Below, in pieces: positions 1 to 12,100 of a stretch of DNA of 64,000 bases. This DNA comes from Acanthococcus lagerstroemiae (Eukaryota; Arthropoda; Insecta; Hemiptera; Eriococcidae). The translations under genes and the position numbers were made by a program. The notes under the pieces were generated by a model. That model worked only from the letters and a program-made list of their open reading frames with translations, did not search any database and was not told the DNA's origin. The stretch spans positions 17,014,603 to 17,078,602 of the forward strand of contig CM063112.1 of NCBI GenBank assembly GCA_031841125.1. The letters run 5' to 3'. Position 1 is the stretch's first letter. The number at the start of each line of letters is the position of its first letter.

Positions 1-2337
1 CCTCCTTTTTTGTCATGTTGCTTAGCATAATCTATTATCAATGGCAGCGTTCCTTAGTATAAGCTATCATCAATTAGTATTCCATTTAGCATCGTTTATC
101 AATTAAACGTTGATGAAATGTCATAACCTTTTTTTTCGTTTCATTTTGTCATTGAAATCATTTTTGCAATGTCACTGATGACCGGTCCTGACAAAAACCG
201 GTTTCGAGTAATGACAAATTTTCAAAATTCAATTGTCATTCCGTCACTTTGTTTTACTAACACATTGGTCCTTACATTTGGATAATAATACAATTTAGAT
301 ACTCTTTATGCATCAATGACTTCAGCGATTCTAAAGAGTCGGTTTCATCCGAATAGAAACATTTAAGAACGACTTATACCTAAGTGATACTTACTAAAAA
401 CATATTAAGAAATACACAAAACTGACACACATAAATTTCAACATACAATTTCAAAAACATCGATAACGCTAGCGATTCTATACGGTCGGCTTCTTCCAAG
501 TATGAGTACTCAATAACATATTAAAATAATACATGATTGATGGGTAGTCCAGGTAATAAAGGAGAAAGTTCTATAGTCCGCAAAAAGTGTCGCAAAGCTG
601 AATTTTATTAGAGTGAAATGAAAAACTAAAATAGCCTAAAAATTGAATTTGGAGGTCCGATAAGGTTCAGCAGTTGCATTTCGGGACAAAAATAAAGCGT
701 GCAAAATTTTATAGCAAAATATTAGAACTTTTTCATAGTCCAATGCAAGTGATATTTGAAGCCTACTTCTAGAAGACATTCCGGGGCAAAGATCAAAAAT
801 TTCTATAATACCATTTTTACGTACAACTCGGTTTCAGGTAATTTTTGTTTAGTACATTTTTTGATATAATCAAACTTTTTGTCTTGTGACCAAAAATTAA
901 CTTATTTGGAGGAGGCGGGGGGGGGGGGAGGCCACCAACTAGGAGCGTGAAACTCCAGCGGGATTCCTTCGGACTTTTAGTATGTTCATCAGTACAATCT
1001 ACTGACCAACAGTACCAAAATTCAGTTTTGCGACATTTTTTGTCGTGCTGCACTTTATAATGTAAGTGTCAACTCACGAGAACAACAATTCTCGTTTGTC
1101 TAAAACTATACAAAATGTAATATAAATCATTTCTAGACTATTTGAGGAAATATTGTTCGTTCTCTTTATGTAAACTCTATTGGTTACTTCGAATTTCTAA
1201 TCAATTTATATTTTTACATTACTGCGAAAATAAAACAAAAAATTAACATGTAGAGGTATTGATAATTGAAAATCAAGTAGGTATTCAACATAAAACATGC
1301 AGTCAGCAGCAGATGAGTTGGCTCTTCTTAGGATTTAATTTTGAGTCGACCCTGCAAGTACGTACTAAAGTCACTTTGGAAATTTAACTACATAATATGA
1401 AATTAAAATACCAGCGAGTGGAAATTGAATAAAATCGTATCGGCACAACTGGCCATTTCAACTTTCTGTATTTTCTTCCATTTGACTTGCACTTCTAACA
1501 ACGCCAAATATTTTCAACCTACCTATTGAAATTCCACCAGTGATGTACTTTCGAAAACTGAGTCACGATATTATTTTCAACCCACCCTTCCCTCAGCCAC
1601 ACATGATAATAAACCATGGACAGCTAAAAACCAATTCTTTGATTTCGGCAAGAAATTATTCTCATTCTGAGGAAACTATCTTACGGCTATGGCTTTTAAT
1701 TCATTCAAATACTTGCGAATAAAGATGCAGAGTGTGACCACAAAAATCCATGATTTTTCTATTTTCAGGGGCGGAAACAGAATATAGTTTTAGGGGGGAA
1801 GGTCCGAATGAAAAATGTTATAGACGAAACATAATAGCTCTAGGTCACTTTAGATAGATTCAGATATTTCGGGAGGGGGGGGGAGGAGGTCCGGACCTGT
1901 ATCCATCACAGATTTATTCAGAAAATGGAACGAACAGGCATTTTCGAGGGTTAAAGTATATTTTATTTTGGCGTACAAAATGTTTCCTCTGAGGCTCTGA
2001 CCGAAGGCGGCTAGAACACAAATTTTGTAATTGTAAGTGGAAAAATATCTAGGAAAGTAACAAAATCAGGATATTTTGCGTCGTTCTCAGTCTGTAACTG
2101 CAATCAGATTCTCAAATCTGACCTGATTTGGGTCCTAAATTCGAATTATCTCTTCTAAGGATCATTAAGCATACAGAACGTATGGCACAAGAAACCAAAC
2201 AGTCAAGAACTAAGGTACTGGAGGCAATCCCCCCCCCCCACCTACTAACGACATCACCACCATCCAGGATGAATAACCACGTCTTTTGTTGCACTCTTAA
2301 TGCTGGACTGATGTGTGAATTCGGGGTTGATGTGACT
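1..2337. other. AT-rich stretch, no gene seen
   Basis: No recognisable coding or structured repeat. It contains G runs (about 915 and 1876) and a C run (2230), and a CAGGGGCGGAAAC end at 1771 like a hAT MITE without a partner. Confidence 0.6.
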
Positions 2338-2345
2338 GCAACATT

Positions 2346-2618
2346 CAGGGCCGGATTTAGGGTGGGACCCATGGGGCCCAGGGCCCCGGGCATCCACAAA
2401 TTAGGGGCCTTCACAAAAGTCATTAAAGTGTCGTTATTACAAATATAACATGTTGTTCATATGTACTTTACGGGTACTTCGAATTATTTTTACTGGTAAT
2501 TTTAAACTTCAGTTTTTTGTGTTTTTTGGGAAGGAGGGGGGGGGGTAGGTTTCTTGACACTTTGGGGCCTCCGCATCTTCCTGGGCCCTAGGGCCACGAA
2601 ATCTTAAATCCGGCCTTG
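2346..2618. mobile_element. hAT-type MITE, perfect 8-bp TSD
   Basis: Ends CAGGGCCGGATTTAGG and, inverted, CAAGGCCGGATTTAAG. Flanked by GCAACATT at 2338-2345 and 2619-2626, an exact 8-bp target duplication typical of hAT elements. It is 273 bp, G-run rich, with no coding. Confidence 0.88.
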
Positions 2619-3813
2619 GCAACATTTGAAAGAACAGATGACTCGATATATATTCGAATTGGATTTATATTTTTGACTTCTGAAGAGATAGAAAATTCGT
2701 AATAAATAAAATCTGTAATAAATTATTGTGCATACAAATAGTACTGTAGATGACGGCAGCAATTCTCATGAATGAAACTTGAATTGGTTTGGGTTTTGCG
2801 TTTCACACTCAGATGTTACGTTCCCAGTTTGTCTAATTTGTACTCATAATTTATGTACTTCCAAAGTACAGCATTACGTTGTTCATAAACTTAGCTACTG
2901 TTCCACAAGTAGGTGGGATTTTGTACAATGCAATGCTATACCGTAAAACGGGGTCACTTTGATCACTTTTTAACTCGCTTCTATCAATATTTCGACGAGT
3001 TTATTGGTTAGAAAAAAACAGCTTCCGGCTTTGGATATTACTTATTACAAAAGCTACTAATTGCCACACGAACGAATTGTTTAGTTCGTAATGTACTCCT
3101 GCAGGAGCGTTGAGTGAGGTGATCAAAGATACCCCGGCTGTGGGGTAACTTTGATCACCCAACTTTTTTTATTGGAACATGAATCTACACCACGCATATA
3201 TAAAATAGGTACCAAATTTCAGCTATATAGGTCAACAGAAAGTTGAAAAAGTTGGTAAAAAAAAAAAAAAACTAAAATAGGTATCGTTAACAAGTTATTC
3301 GAAATATTAAATGTTTTCAGATATTCTAAATTATATTGGGACCCATTTATCGACCCACAATGATAATGTTAATTTCACGAAAAAAATATGCTGTTTACAC
3401 GAAATATATAAATGATAGGCGCTAATAATAAGTACGAAGCAGAAGAAGAAAAAGTTTGAAGAAAAAATTGAATTTCTGAACGTAATACAATTCACTTACA
3501 CGTTTAATAAAATACGCCCGGAATCGTAATACCTTCTACACACAATGAAAAAAAGAGACACGATATTTCTGCGTCCAACATAGAAAGTTTGAACTCTCGG
3601 CGTCCATCATAGTTGCCACAAATTTACAATTTCGCACAAATTAATGTCAAAATCAAATTTTGGAGCAATAAAAATCTATGAATCGATTCTATACTGTATT
3701 TCACTGCACTGTTGTCTGCGTCCCCCTTCTCAGAAGCCACAATTTTAGATTTAGAGCTAAACCGATATCAAAAACGAATTCGTTGAGTTCGGAACCCTTC
3801 GATAATCTCGATG

Positions 3814-4062
3814 CAGTGGCGTAGCTAAGGGAGGATTAGGGGGATGAATCCCCCCCTGAGATGAGAATTTTTATATGCTGGCAGTATCACAGTAAATGCG
3901 CGAAATTAAATTTAAATTGAGATGCATAATTGAAGTTGAATAACACAACATAATGATACGTCAATGTGAAAACATGTGGTTCATATTAGGTGTACCCTCC
4001 AAAAATTTTGCTGATCCCCCCCCCCCTCCTCTCCACTTGGAAAAATCCCGGCTACGCCACTG
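3814..4062. mobile_element. hAT-type MITE, perfect 8-bp TSD
   Basis: Starts CAGTGGCGTAGCTAAG and ends CCGGCTACGCCACTG. TCTCGATG is repeated at 3806-3813 and 4063-4070. It is 249 bp and non-coding, and is nested in the 2.9-7.2 kb element. Confidence 0.9.
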
Positions 4063-4145
4063 TCTCGATGGGGTCAGTCGCACAAATAATAGGTCTAAAA
4101 ATTCCTAATGTAAGTACTGTAATGAAGGGTAATTTTTACACCCCT

Positions 4146-4208
4146 CGTCTTTTTTTTTGCTCTCAACCCGAGCCCTGGAATCCGCCCTTTCGAGCATTAC
4201 CTCAGAGG
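4146..4208 (-). repeat. 3' fragment of tRNA-derived SINE
   Basis: Reverse-orientation match to the 3' half of the SINE at 46273-46489, sharing TTGCTCTCAACC, GCCCTGGAATCCGCCC and TTTCGAGCATTAC. Confidence 0.7.
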
Positions 4209-4539
4209 CCCCCTTAATGGCGTTTCTAGAGTACTTAAGAAAAAATTCTTAATGACCGTTTTTATAGAAAATTGGATCCCTCTTAAACTCATGTATCTCC
4301 TATTTCCACGAGTATGTACGTTATCCGTGATAAGGTATAATTTTTGCGTTTAAACGACATAATATGACGTATGCAAGTCATTTCGTGACATCGATTTTAA
4401 AACTCGTCATCTAAACTTTTTTTTTCGTGGTTTTACATTTCGTTCTATCATACTTTCATTTCGTGCAATTTAATACATGTACTTCCAAATTACATTTTAA
4501 ATTCTAAACACACTAACAGCCCCCCCCCCCTAAGACTCA

Positions 4540-4770
4540 CCCCCAGGAAGACCAATGAGCACCAAACCAGGCGCCCTCCATCAGCACCCTCAGCATCATT
4601 ACAAAGCTAGAAGAAAGGGGGACCTCGGGCGGAGTGTCGAGTAATTTTGAATTTAGAGTCGATGGTGGCCAAAAGAGGTGAATACCATATTTCTAACGCT
4701 CCTGGATCCGCCGAAAGGAGCCAGAAACAAAAAATCACTTTCATATGATATACATATTAAGCATTAGTGA
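4540..4770 (+). repeat. Dispersed repeat, pair with 51940-52165
   Basis: About 220 bp shared in the same orientation with 51940-52165: CCAGGAAGACC..., CATCAGCACCCTCAGCAT, ATACCATATTTCTAACGC, CTGGATCCGCC. No TIRs were seen and it is non-coding. Confidence 0.7.
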
Positions 4771-5431
4771 TTACTGCCCCTTAATAATCTTGGAAAGGAA
4801 GCAGCCGCCAAATTTCAACATAATGTGAAGAAGTTCAACGCAAAACACTTCCGAAATGTCCAAGTTGAAAAAAAAAAATTAGGGTGTCTAAAGGGACACA
4901 GTTTTGTGCCTCCTTTCTAATAAGGGTACCGAAATTTTTTATTGCCCAAAACCTATTCAGAGTTCATACGAAGACATCCAGAAAGTATGAATCCCCCAGC
5001 TCTTACGGTTTATCCGCCAACCTTGAACAAACAAACAAACACGTTTACATATATTATTTATTTATTTATATTTGAGTCCGCCCCCCTACAGGTGCCCGAG
5101 GGTCCCATTGACAAGGATATTGGAGATTGCGCAAGTAGATTTGTTGGAAGAACATTCTTCATGCCCCCATTTCTTATATTTCACGCGACAGAACCATTCC
5201 TGTAATAAAATTTCATCAATTAGTGTATTTTAATTAGGTAATTATTTAAGTACTCGTTACTTTTATAAAAGAAAGACTCACCTCTTCCAACTTCCTTTTG
5301 TAGTTTTGTACCATTTGAAACTATACAGTACACATACACAGAAATACTCACTCATAGTAGTACACAGTTTGATCGGTATCTCTCTCGTGTGTGCTTTGTA
5401 AGCGTGCTAAATGTGGCGCAAGGCCTCCTCG

Positions 5432-5580
5432 TGGTACCGTATCCAGGAATATGGCGAGAAGGGGGGTTCACCTAACATATGGGGTTCTGATGTTTCTGAG
5501 ATCCGCATTTTCCTGAATTTTTAAGCGCACGGCCGTACCCAGGGGGGTCAGACCCCTAACCCCCCTTGTATACGGCCCTG
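5432..5580. mobile_element. hAT-type MITE, perfect 8-bp TSD
   Basis: Imperfect TIRs GGTACCGTATCCAGG and (inverted) AGGGCCGTATACAAGG, flanked by CCTCCTCG at 5424-5431 and 5581-5588. Only 149 bp. Confidence 0.8.
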
Positions 5581-6280
5581 CCTCCTCGACGAAGCTGCAT
5601 CATGTCTACCACTATCAGCTGATCAGCAGAGTGCGGTTCACAAATTATACCTGTTATTACGTGATCAAATTTACTCGTCAGAAAAAGTTTAAAAAATAGC
5701 TCAGAAACTACGCATTTTTGCACTAAGATAAATTCGTTTAAAATAGTAGCTATTGTACCTACAGAAATAATAACATAATGTCACTTACATCAAAAAAGTT
5801 ACCATCAATGATGTACTAATCAACAACCTATTTCAAACATGTCCGGCGATATATGTGGTTCGCTGCACAAAATGCACCACACAAAAAAATCCCCCCCCCC
5901 CAAAAAAAAAATATATATAAAAGGTTGAGCGTGAAAAATAGAATATTTAGGGAGATTTTTTATTTTCCGCACGCCAACACTGCTCTCGTTTCTCCTCTCT
6001 CATTCCTTTATTTCCTCCTCTCACTCCCTTTTTGTACCCTTCTTTCCAGTTTCCACTGCTACCGTCTGCTTTAAATTAAAATGATTTTATACTGTGACTT
6101 TTTGTTATTAATTTTGTTCTCAGGAGGTTAAAATGCAATTTTTTTTCTAATAAATTTCCAAAAATTTGGGGGGTCAAGAAATCTGCACCACACTGGGAAA
6201 ATTTGCGTCGCCGGCCTTGATTTCAAGTTCCAAAAATGGAAAAATTCACCGCTTCAGAAATAATTTTTTCTAAACCAGTT

Positions 6281-7060
6281 TTATTTATTTATTTTATTTA
6301 TTTATTTACAACCTTGGGTAGGTGTGTTACAGCCAGCACTACCCCGCCCATTTGAGGGCATAGGTTTCTACCATCTCCTAATCTTGTCCACCCTCCCCCC
6401 CAGCTCTTTAAAGTCGTCTTTCCAGCGCAGTATTGGTCGGCCCCTTGCGCGTGTATGGCCATACGGGGTCCAAAAAGTTGTAATTTTATGCCATTTGGGT
6501 TCTTCCTCTCTTATCAAGTGACCTGCATAATTCCATTTTAATTTTATAATCACATAGCCTATATGAGGTACGTTAATTCTTCTTTTTATGTCTGAAAGTC
6601 TAATTTTGTCTCTCAGCTTAGTTTTCAAAATATTTCTGAACATGGAATTTTGCATTACTTTTAGTTTCTTCAAATGTTTTTTCGTTATTGACCATGTTTG
6701 AGCCCCGTATGTTGCCACTGGTATCACGCAGCTGCTTAGAATTTTTGCTTTGGTTTTGGTTTTCATATTACTTTTAAAAATATGTTTTTGGGCCCAAAAT
6801 GCTTTCCACGAGTTATTAATGCGAACTTTAATTTCCTTGTCGGTTCTGTTTTTAAATGACACGAATTGTCCTAAGTACTTATATTCGTCTACTACCTCGA
6901 GTTTTACTGTGTTGGGGAGGCAGAGTTCTTTTTTGTAATCGTTCCTCATTATTTTAGATTTCTCCAGGTTAATCGAAAGTCCTACTTTAGCCCCTTGCTG
7001 TCTCAGGTCCTCAATCATTGCATTAATTTCCTCCATATTTTTTCCAATCAATACTAACCT
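6281..7060 (-). pseudogene. 5'-truncated RTE-like non-LTR retrotransposon
   Basis: A 227-codon frame (7051-6368) covers the part of a reverse transcriptase just after the catalytic FADD box: VGLSINLEKSKIM, YKYLGQFV, CVIPVATYGAQTW, KWNYAGHLIR, RARGRPILRW. It is followed by a short 3' UTR and a (TAAA)n tail at 6281-6310. The element is cut off at about 7060, right where the active-site motif would be, so it is dead on arrival, as expected of 5' truncation. The frame is otherwise intact and so fairly young. Confidence 0.88.
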
Positions 7061-7628
7061 AATAATTCACCATAAAATAAGCAAGTGATATCTCAAGCAC
7101 CAACTTTCTACTTTATAACTCGGCCATTTAATCCGCCAAACAATAGCTCATTTCACTACTAGGGAGCAATGTCCAACAAAAACTGCAATGATCAAAGTTG
7201 CCCCGCAAAGTCAAAGTTACCCCCATTTTACTGTACTTTGGTAGAACATAAATTATTAGTATAAATTTAGACGAACTGGAGCATAACACCTGAGCGTGAA
7301 ATACGAACCCAAACTAGTTGGTCTGTAAAATTTACAAGTTTCATTCGTCAAAATGGCTGCTCTCATCTGCAGTACAAGTTGTATGTACATTGTACAATTA
7401 TTTATTACAAATTTTCTATCTCCTCATTACTTTGCCACATTATTATTGAGTTGTATACAACTAGGAAACCATCGATGCATTCAACGACACCTTCAGCTCA
7501 AGAGACATCTTACGCAATTCATCATTTTTATCGAAGTAATAACAGTAAATTATACAGAATCTTTTAAACTATACTTAGCGCATAAAATACCACTTATTTA
7601 GACAGTATCTCAGGGCGTAGCAATATTT

Positions 7629-7798
7629 GGTGGAGCATATGGCGATGCACGCATGCCGAAGTGGCTCCCCACATACCACATCCCTGGCCCTGGAAACTAC
7701 CTTTTCGAGTATTGTGTCGGTGACCAGAGGGGAGTGTGTAGCCATACTGTTGGCATCAAGCTTCCCTTTAATAAATGAAATAAAATAAAATAAAACTC
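7629..7798 (+). repeat. SINE family A, copy 1
   Basis: Core TGGCGATGCACGCATGCC, then GAAACTACCTTTTCGAG and TCGGTGACCAGAGG, followed by an AATAAAAT-type tail. TGGCGATGCACG resembles a pol III A box and TTTCGAGTAT a weak B box. Confidence 0.7.
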
Positions 7799-7902
7799 AA
7801 AAATGTAAATGAAATTCGAATACATATACAGAAGCTATATTCCAAAACGGTCTGTATCCATCCCCCTCCCAAACTCGTTTTATAGCGGCATCTAGTAGAC
7901 GA

Positions 7903-8096
7903 TGTACATATACCTACACATATTCCTACACTGATAACCTACTAATATATTCAGGTAGGCGTTCTACTATGGGGCCACTTTGGCATGAGTGCATTGCCAT
8001 ATGTCCCACCACACACCATCTGGTGGAAAATGTATACCTATATACACATTCCTACACTACACTGTCAACCTACTAATATTCAGGTAGGTGTTCTAT
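7903..8096. repeat. Local tandem duplication around a SINE fragment
   Basis: ATTCCTACACT, AACCTACTAATAT and TTCAGGTAGGCGTTCTA at 7921-7966 recur at 8049-8096, separated by the reverse SINE A fragment. Confidence 0.65.
7968..8018 (-). repeat. SINE family A fragment, reverse orientation
   Basis: The reverse complement reads GTGGGACATATGGCAATG and CATGCCAAAGTGGCCCC, the SINE A core. It sits between two copies of a local duplication (7903-7966 and 8036-8096). Confidence 0.6.
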
Positions 8097-9075
8097 CAGG
8101 CAACTTGAGGATCACTGGTGGCCTATACCTACTATACGGTATATATAAAAGTGTCACCTTATTTCATTCTTCTGTAAAGTTTTGAAAAGTAGACAGAGGC
8201 CGTTTAGGAATATATTTGTATGTAGCTCCTCATATAGAATCCTCTGTTCTTTCAAATGTCCCAATCATTTCATAGGGGTATCTACAGACTCTTCACCATT
8301 TTCCCTGACTTTTTCCTGACCTTTTTTGTATTTTGAAGACTTTGCCACATTGGCATAAGACTGTTATGCAGCGCGAACTGAGTGTTGTGAAGGGAGGGAG
8401 GAAAGGATTTCCTGTATGAATTCATTATATCCATACAATATCTGTTTCTTAATTCTCTTATTCATATTATGGAATTTCCTACAGAATCTTCCATTGGATG
8501 GTAATTTACTAATTTTCTTCTGACCTTTCAGTAAATTCCCCAAAATTTCCTGACGTTTTCCTGATTTCCTGACCTACTTTCAAAAATCTTGATTTCCCAA
8601 CTTTGTAAACACACCCTGTTTCAATCTCAGGTTTACAGGACACCAGCCGAACATTAAGAACACAACAGAAGGCGAGGTTATTCATTCTAGAAGAAGAGGT
8701 GAAGTGATTGATAGGGGCACTTTGCCGCCAGTATCCACACCATAGTGACAGTAAAATTGAACAAAAAAAATTTACCACGGCAGTTGACACCGTACATAAA
8801 CCATAACTTTGGTCATCTATCAATTAGGCACTGTATACTGTGAAAATTGTACCTTATGATTTTAGGGTTAAACGGAATATGATGAATGAGCGAGTTTCCT
8901 CAGGATAGTGAAATTGATGCAGGTCAGGTATTTATATCACACTAATGATAACTCGCACAAAATGGTGTTTTTTTGTTTAATAAAAATAATCCTGCCGGCT
9001 GTGCCGCCTATATTCAATTTCTTTGTAAAAAAAAAAACCGGAGTGTGAAATAATACAAAAAGGATGATAACTTAC

Positions 9076-9194
9076 TTGAAGAATTAAAGTGTCGTTTTTC
9101 AGATAACCATTTTCCGGATTCATGACAAATGCCCACCTGACTAATTCATTCGTTCCCAAAAAGCACTCCATAAAAATAATATTTCCTTCACCTT
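9076..9194 (-). CDS. Gene 2 MATH exon 3
   Basis: Acceptor GCATTTTTAG and donor CAA|GTAAGT. It encodes EGEGNIIFMECFLGT, then RWAFVMNPENGYLKN and DTLILQ. It matches gene 1 exon 9 (E.W.CPKF..W..L.DPN.GY.KN.TL.IQ). A tiny final exon at 8837-8820 after a CACAG acceptor is possible but unproven. Confidence 0.78.
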
Positions 9195-12100
9195 CTAAAA
9201 ATGCATAATAAAACAAAATTGTATTAATAAATAATCTGTTTCGTTTTAAGCTCATATTCTTAGCATAATGTAGATACGAATTACTGCAACAAATATCATG
9301 ATGGTAGGCATAATGAGAATAGAACACAAGGTCTCACAGCATATCTCAGTTCACTCGAATGTAGAGGGGAATACTGATTAATAGCGAATCCAGTGCCAAG
9401 GTAACATTACTTTGGCTGTTTTATTTAAGGGATATATATACGTGAGCAATTGGTTACAACAAAAACAGGCATATCTGATTACAGTAAGTAATTTGGTTTG
9501 ATGTCACTAGTTACAGTAAAGAACTAAAGGAGGAGTGAAGACATACGCCATTTTGGATGCAGCCTCGCCGGTCCATGCCGAACTGACTACGCGGTACGCT
9601 CCGCATAGTCGGATTCAGCATCCACGGGCATGGTTGGAATCAAAATGGCGTATGTCTTCACTTCCCCTTTAGTTTTCTAGTTACAGTCAGTACTGCCGCA
9701 ACGGTCTATGGATATTGCGCACCTTTGTAAGCATTTGGACCATTTTCTCAGATGGCTCTGTTTTGGCGATATTTTCTGAAATGGCACTCAGCATACTTCA
9801 GTGTTACATGTATATGTGTGTGCGCGCGCACACATCATACCTCTATAGGTTTGAAAAAGCCTTTCCGAAACCATCAGTAATAGTTTCTCGAGAGAGTGTA
9901 AAAATGAAATATGTTTTCTGTAGATTAAAGATGAGGTATGGAATTTCAAGTCCAAACTTTACTTAAAAACAAAGGAATAAATTTTAAGAATGAGAGAAAC
10001 GGGTACTTATTGAACGGTTGACGAACTGAACCGAATGAGAAGACTCAACAAGCTTTTCCGCAGAAAGTTGACACACTTGACTGAATACAGAGAGAGAAAA
10101 TCCTTCCGTTTTCAAACCGAGATCTCAACATGTGCAGTTAGAAAACGCTTAAAATTTTCCAGTTCTGGAAAACTGCCTCGATTAGTATGGTTCATAAGAA
10201 AATAATAAAAATTACTTTTTACAATGTTCGGCACTCCATCTTTTTGAGATATAACCGAGACTTCGTACTCCATTATGTACGTCTTTTCGGATATAATCTC
10301 TTCTCCCTGCAAATAAAATTCATTTTACAGATACGTTTTTACAGAGGAATTTACCGTTTTTAAAAGACAATATAACAGGGGGTCCACAAGTTATTTCACA
10401 ATTTCTAAGGAAAGTTCATTCACATTGTGAACTAAATTTTGGACCTCCTTGTATAAAATAACCTATGGAATGTTACAAGTATAAGATGCTGACATAATTT
10501 CCAAACAGAATCTAGAATGTTTGACATTAGAGATAATAACCTTCACGTCGGGCGAAATTGAAAGAGGAGGCAAAGGGGAAATTTGCTACCTGAAAAACCC
10601 AACAGAGAAGACTTTCAAATCCTAATACTTTTTCAGCAGCAAGTTCGGTAAAATTTCATCTAAAAAGCCACCGACAGAGTTTTAATCATTTTCAATAATT
10701 CTTTGGTGAAGCAGCACTTGTTCAGTTTTAAGGTTGTATTTCGACTATAGAACGTTTTCAGCTACTTTATAACTAAGGTTGCTTCTTCTATGAAGTACAT
10801 GAAAAAACGTGTATTATACGTGAGTTAATACCGATTTCGGAATGCCTTCTAGTTGGTGCAGTCATATGTCACGTTTATACTCATAGTTAACTTGGTAGTC
10901 TGAGTAACTAATAAAGATCGAGCATTCCAGAAAAATGAACAAAAATATAGGAACATCCGAATGTGAATAAGGTTTTCATTATCTAAGTACAAATAAAAAA
11001 AGAATAATGTAACTACCTTGGAAAGGTATAAGCCCAAATAATCTTCAGATTTTGTTGATACAGGTATACGGCCGTACTGTAGTTTCCACGTACCACTACG
11101 ATTATAAAACTTAACTCTAGAAGTCGAATAAACCCACAGGTCATCTCTCATTTTGAAGTTACTGCAGTTGTACCAAACAGCGATGATAGCAGCTCTCGTT
11201 CTGCACTTCCCTAAATAGGAAGGTAGTAATTAGGTTCGTATAATTTTTAAATAGATAAGCATTAGGAAACATTCTCAAGACTATAACTACAAAAATGTCT
11301 TTCTACTTAGAATACAATAGGTACTTAAACTCTAGAAGACAATTAGCAAATCTCTCAAGCTTAAAAAATGAGACAAGTCAGCTCATCCTCAACAATCGGC
11401 ATTCAAGTACCAGCCAGGCGCGTACTTACGGGAGGGGGGATGTTGGGTATTTAAACACCCCCCTTCGTGGAAAGAAAAAACAAAAAGAAACACGTAAAAA
11501 ACAGAGGAAAATGACTCTCTATACCTACTCGAGATGTAATCCTAGATCCGCGCCTATCACTTCCGTAACCTCCCCCCCCCCCTCCCCAAGATGTAATCCT
11601 AGGTCCGCCCCTGGTACCAGCTAATTTTGAATTCAAGCATCAGAAGCAAAAAAGTACGGCTTTGAAAAATACCTCACCGAATGGATCACCTGCATGTCAA
11701 ATTTTGCGATCATAACACTGTATTACCTGGCAAATAAGAGCCAAAATGGCAAATATCTGTCCAATAAAAAATGGCAGTTTGTTAATTTACGAAGCTAACG
11801 CTCACTATTGCCTACATTTATCATTTGCCTGACAATACAGTCATGTTTGTCCGAACATGCAATGCTGGGGTAAAAATGCTAATATTCATACAGCACCGGA
11901 TTTCGCCGGTCAGACCCTCGAATAGGGGTAATTCTAAAGAAAAAAAAACAAATTTCAGAATAAAAAATCTTGCAGACAAATTTTTTTCACCCCCCCCCCC
12001 CCAATGGGAACTGTTAAAGTGCACGTCTTTGACATCTCTGACCAGCCCCGCATAGAGAAAAAGAGGGCATGGGGGACTTTCCACGGGCCTCCTCTCCTTC

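Larger units (their letters stand above)
2941..7233. mobile_element. Ancient pogo/Tigger-like element with TA flanks
   Basis: The left end, TA|CCGTAAAACGGGG, then CACTTTGATCAC, is mirrored at the right by TTTGATCA..., ACTTTGACTTTG and CCCCCATTTTACTG|TA (read as CAGTAAAATGGGGG inward). Both ends carry two CTTTGATCA motifs. TA flanks and CAGTAAAA-type ends fit the pogo branch of Tc1/mariner elements. No transposase is readable. The interior holds later insertions: hAT MITEs, a truncated retrotransposon and simple repeats. Confidence 0.45.
7234..8819. other. No gene seen; SINE fragments only
   Basis: Between the pogo-like element and the end of gene 2. Holds SINE A copies and a small duplication. 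A possible 3' UTR of gene 2 may lie at its right end. Confidence 0.5.

Noticed and set aside
1771..1895. hAT MITE starting CAGGGGCGGAAAC
   Set aside because: The right end does not mirror the left and no 8-bp duplicate flanks it.
2112..2448. Two overlapping ~105-codon frames on both strands
   Set aside because: They run through the hAT MITE and a C run; no domain or codon signal.
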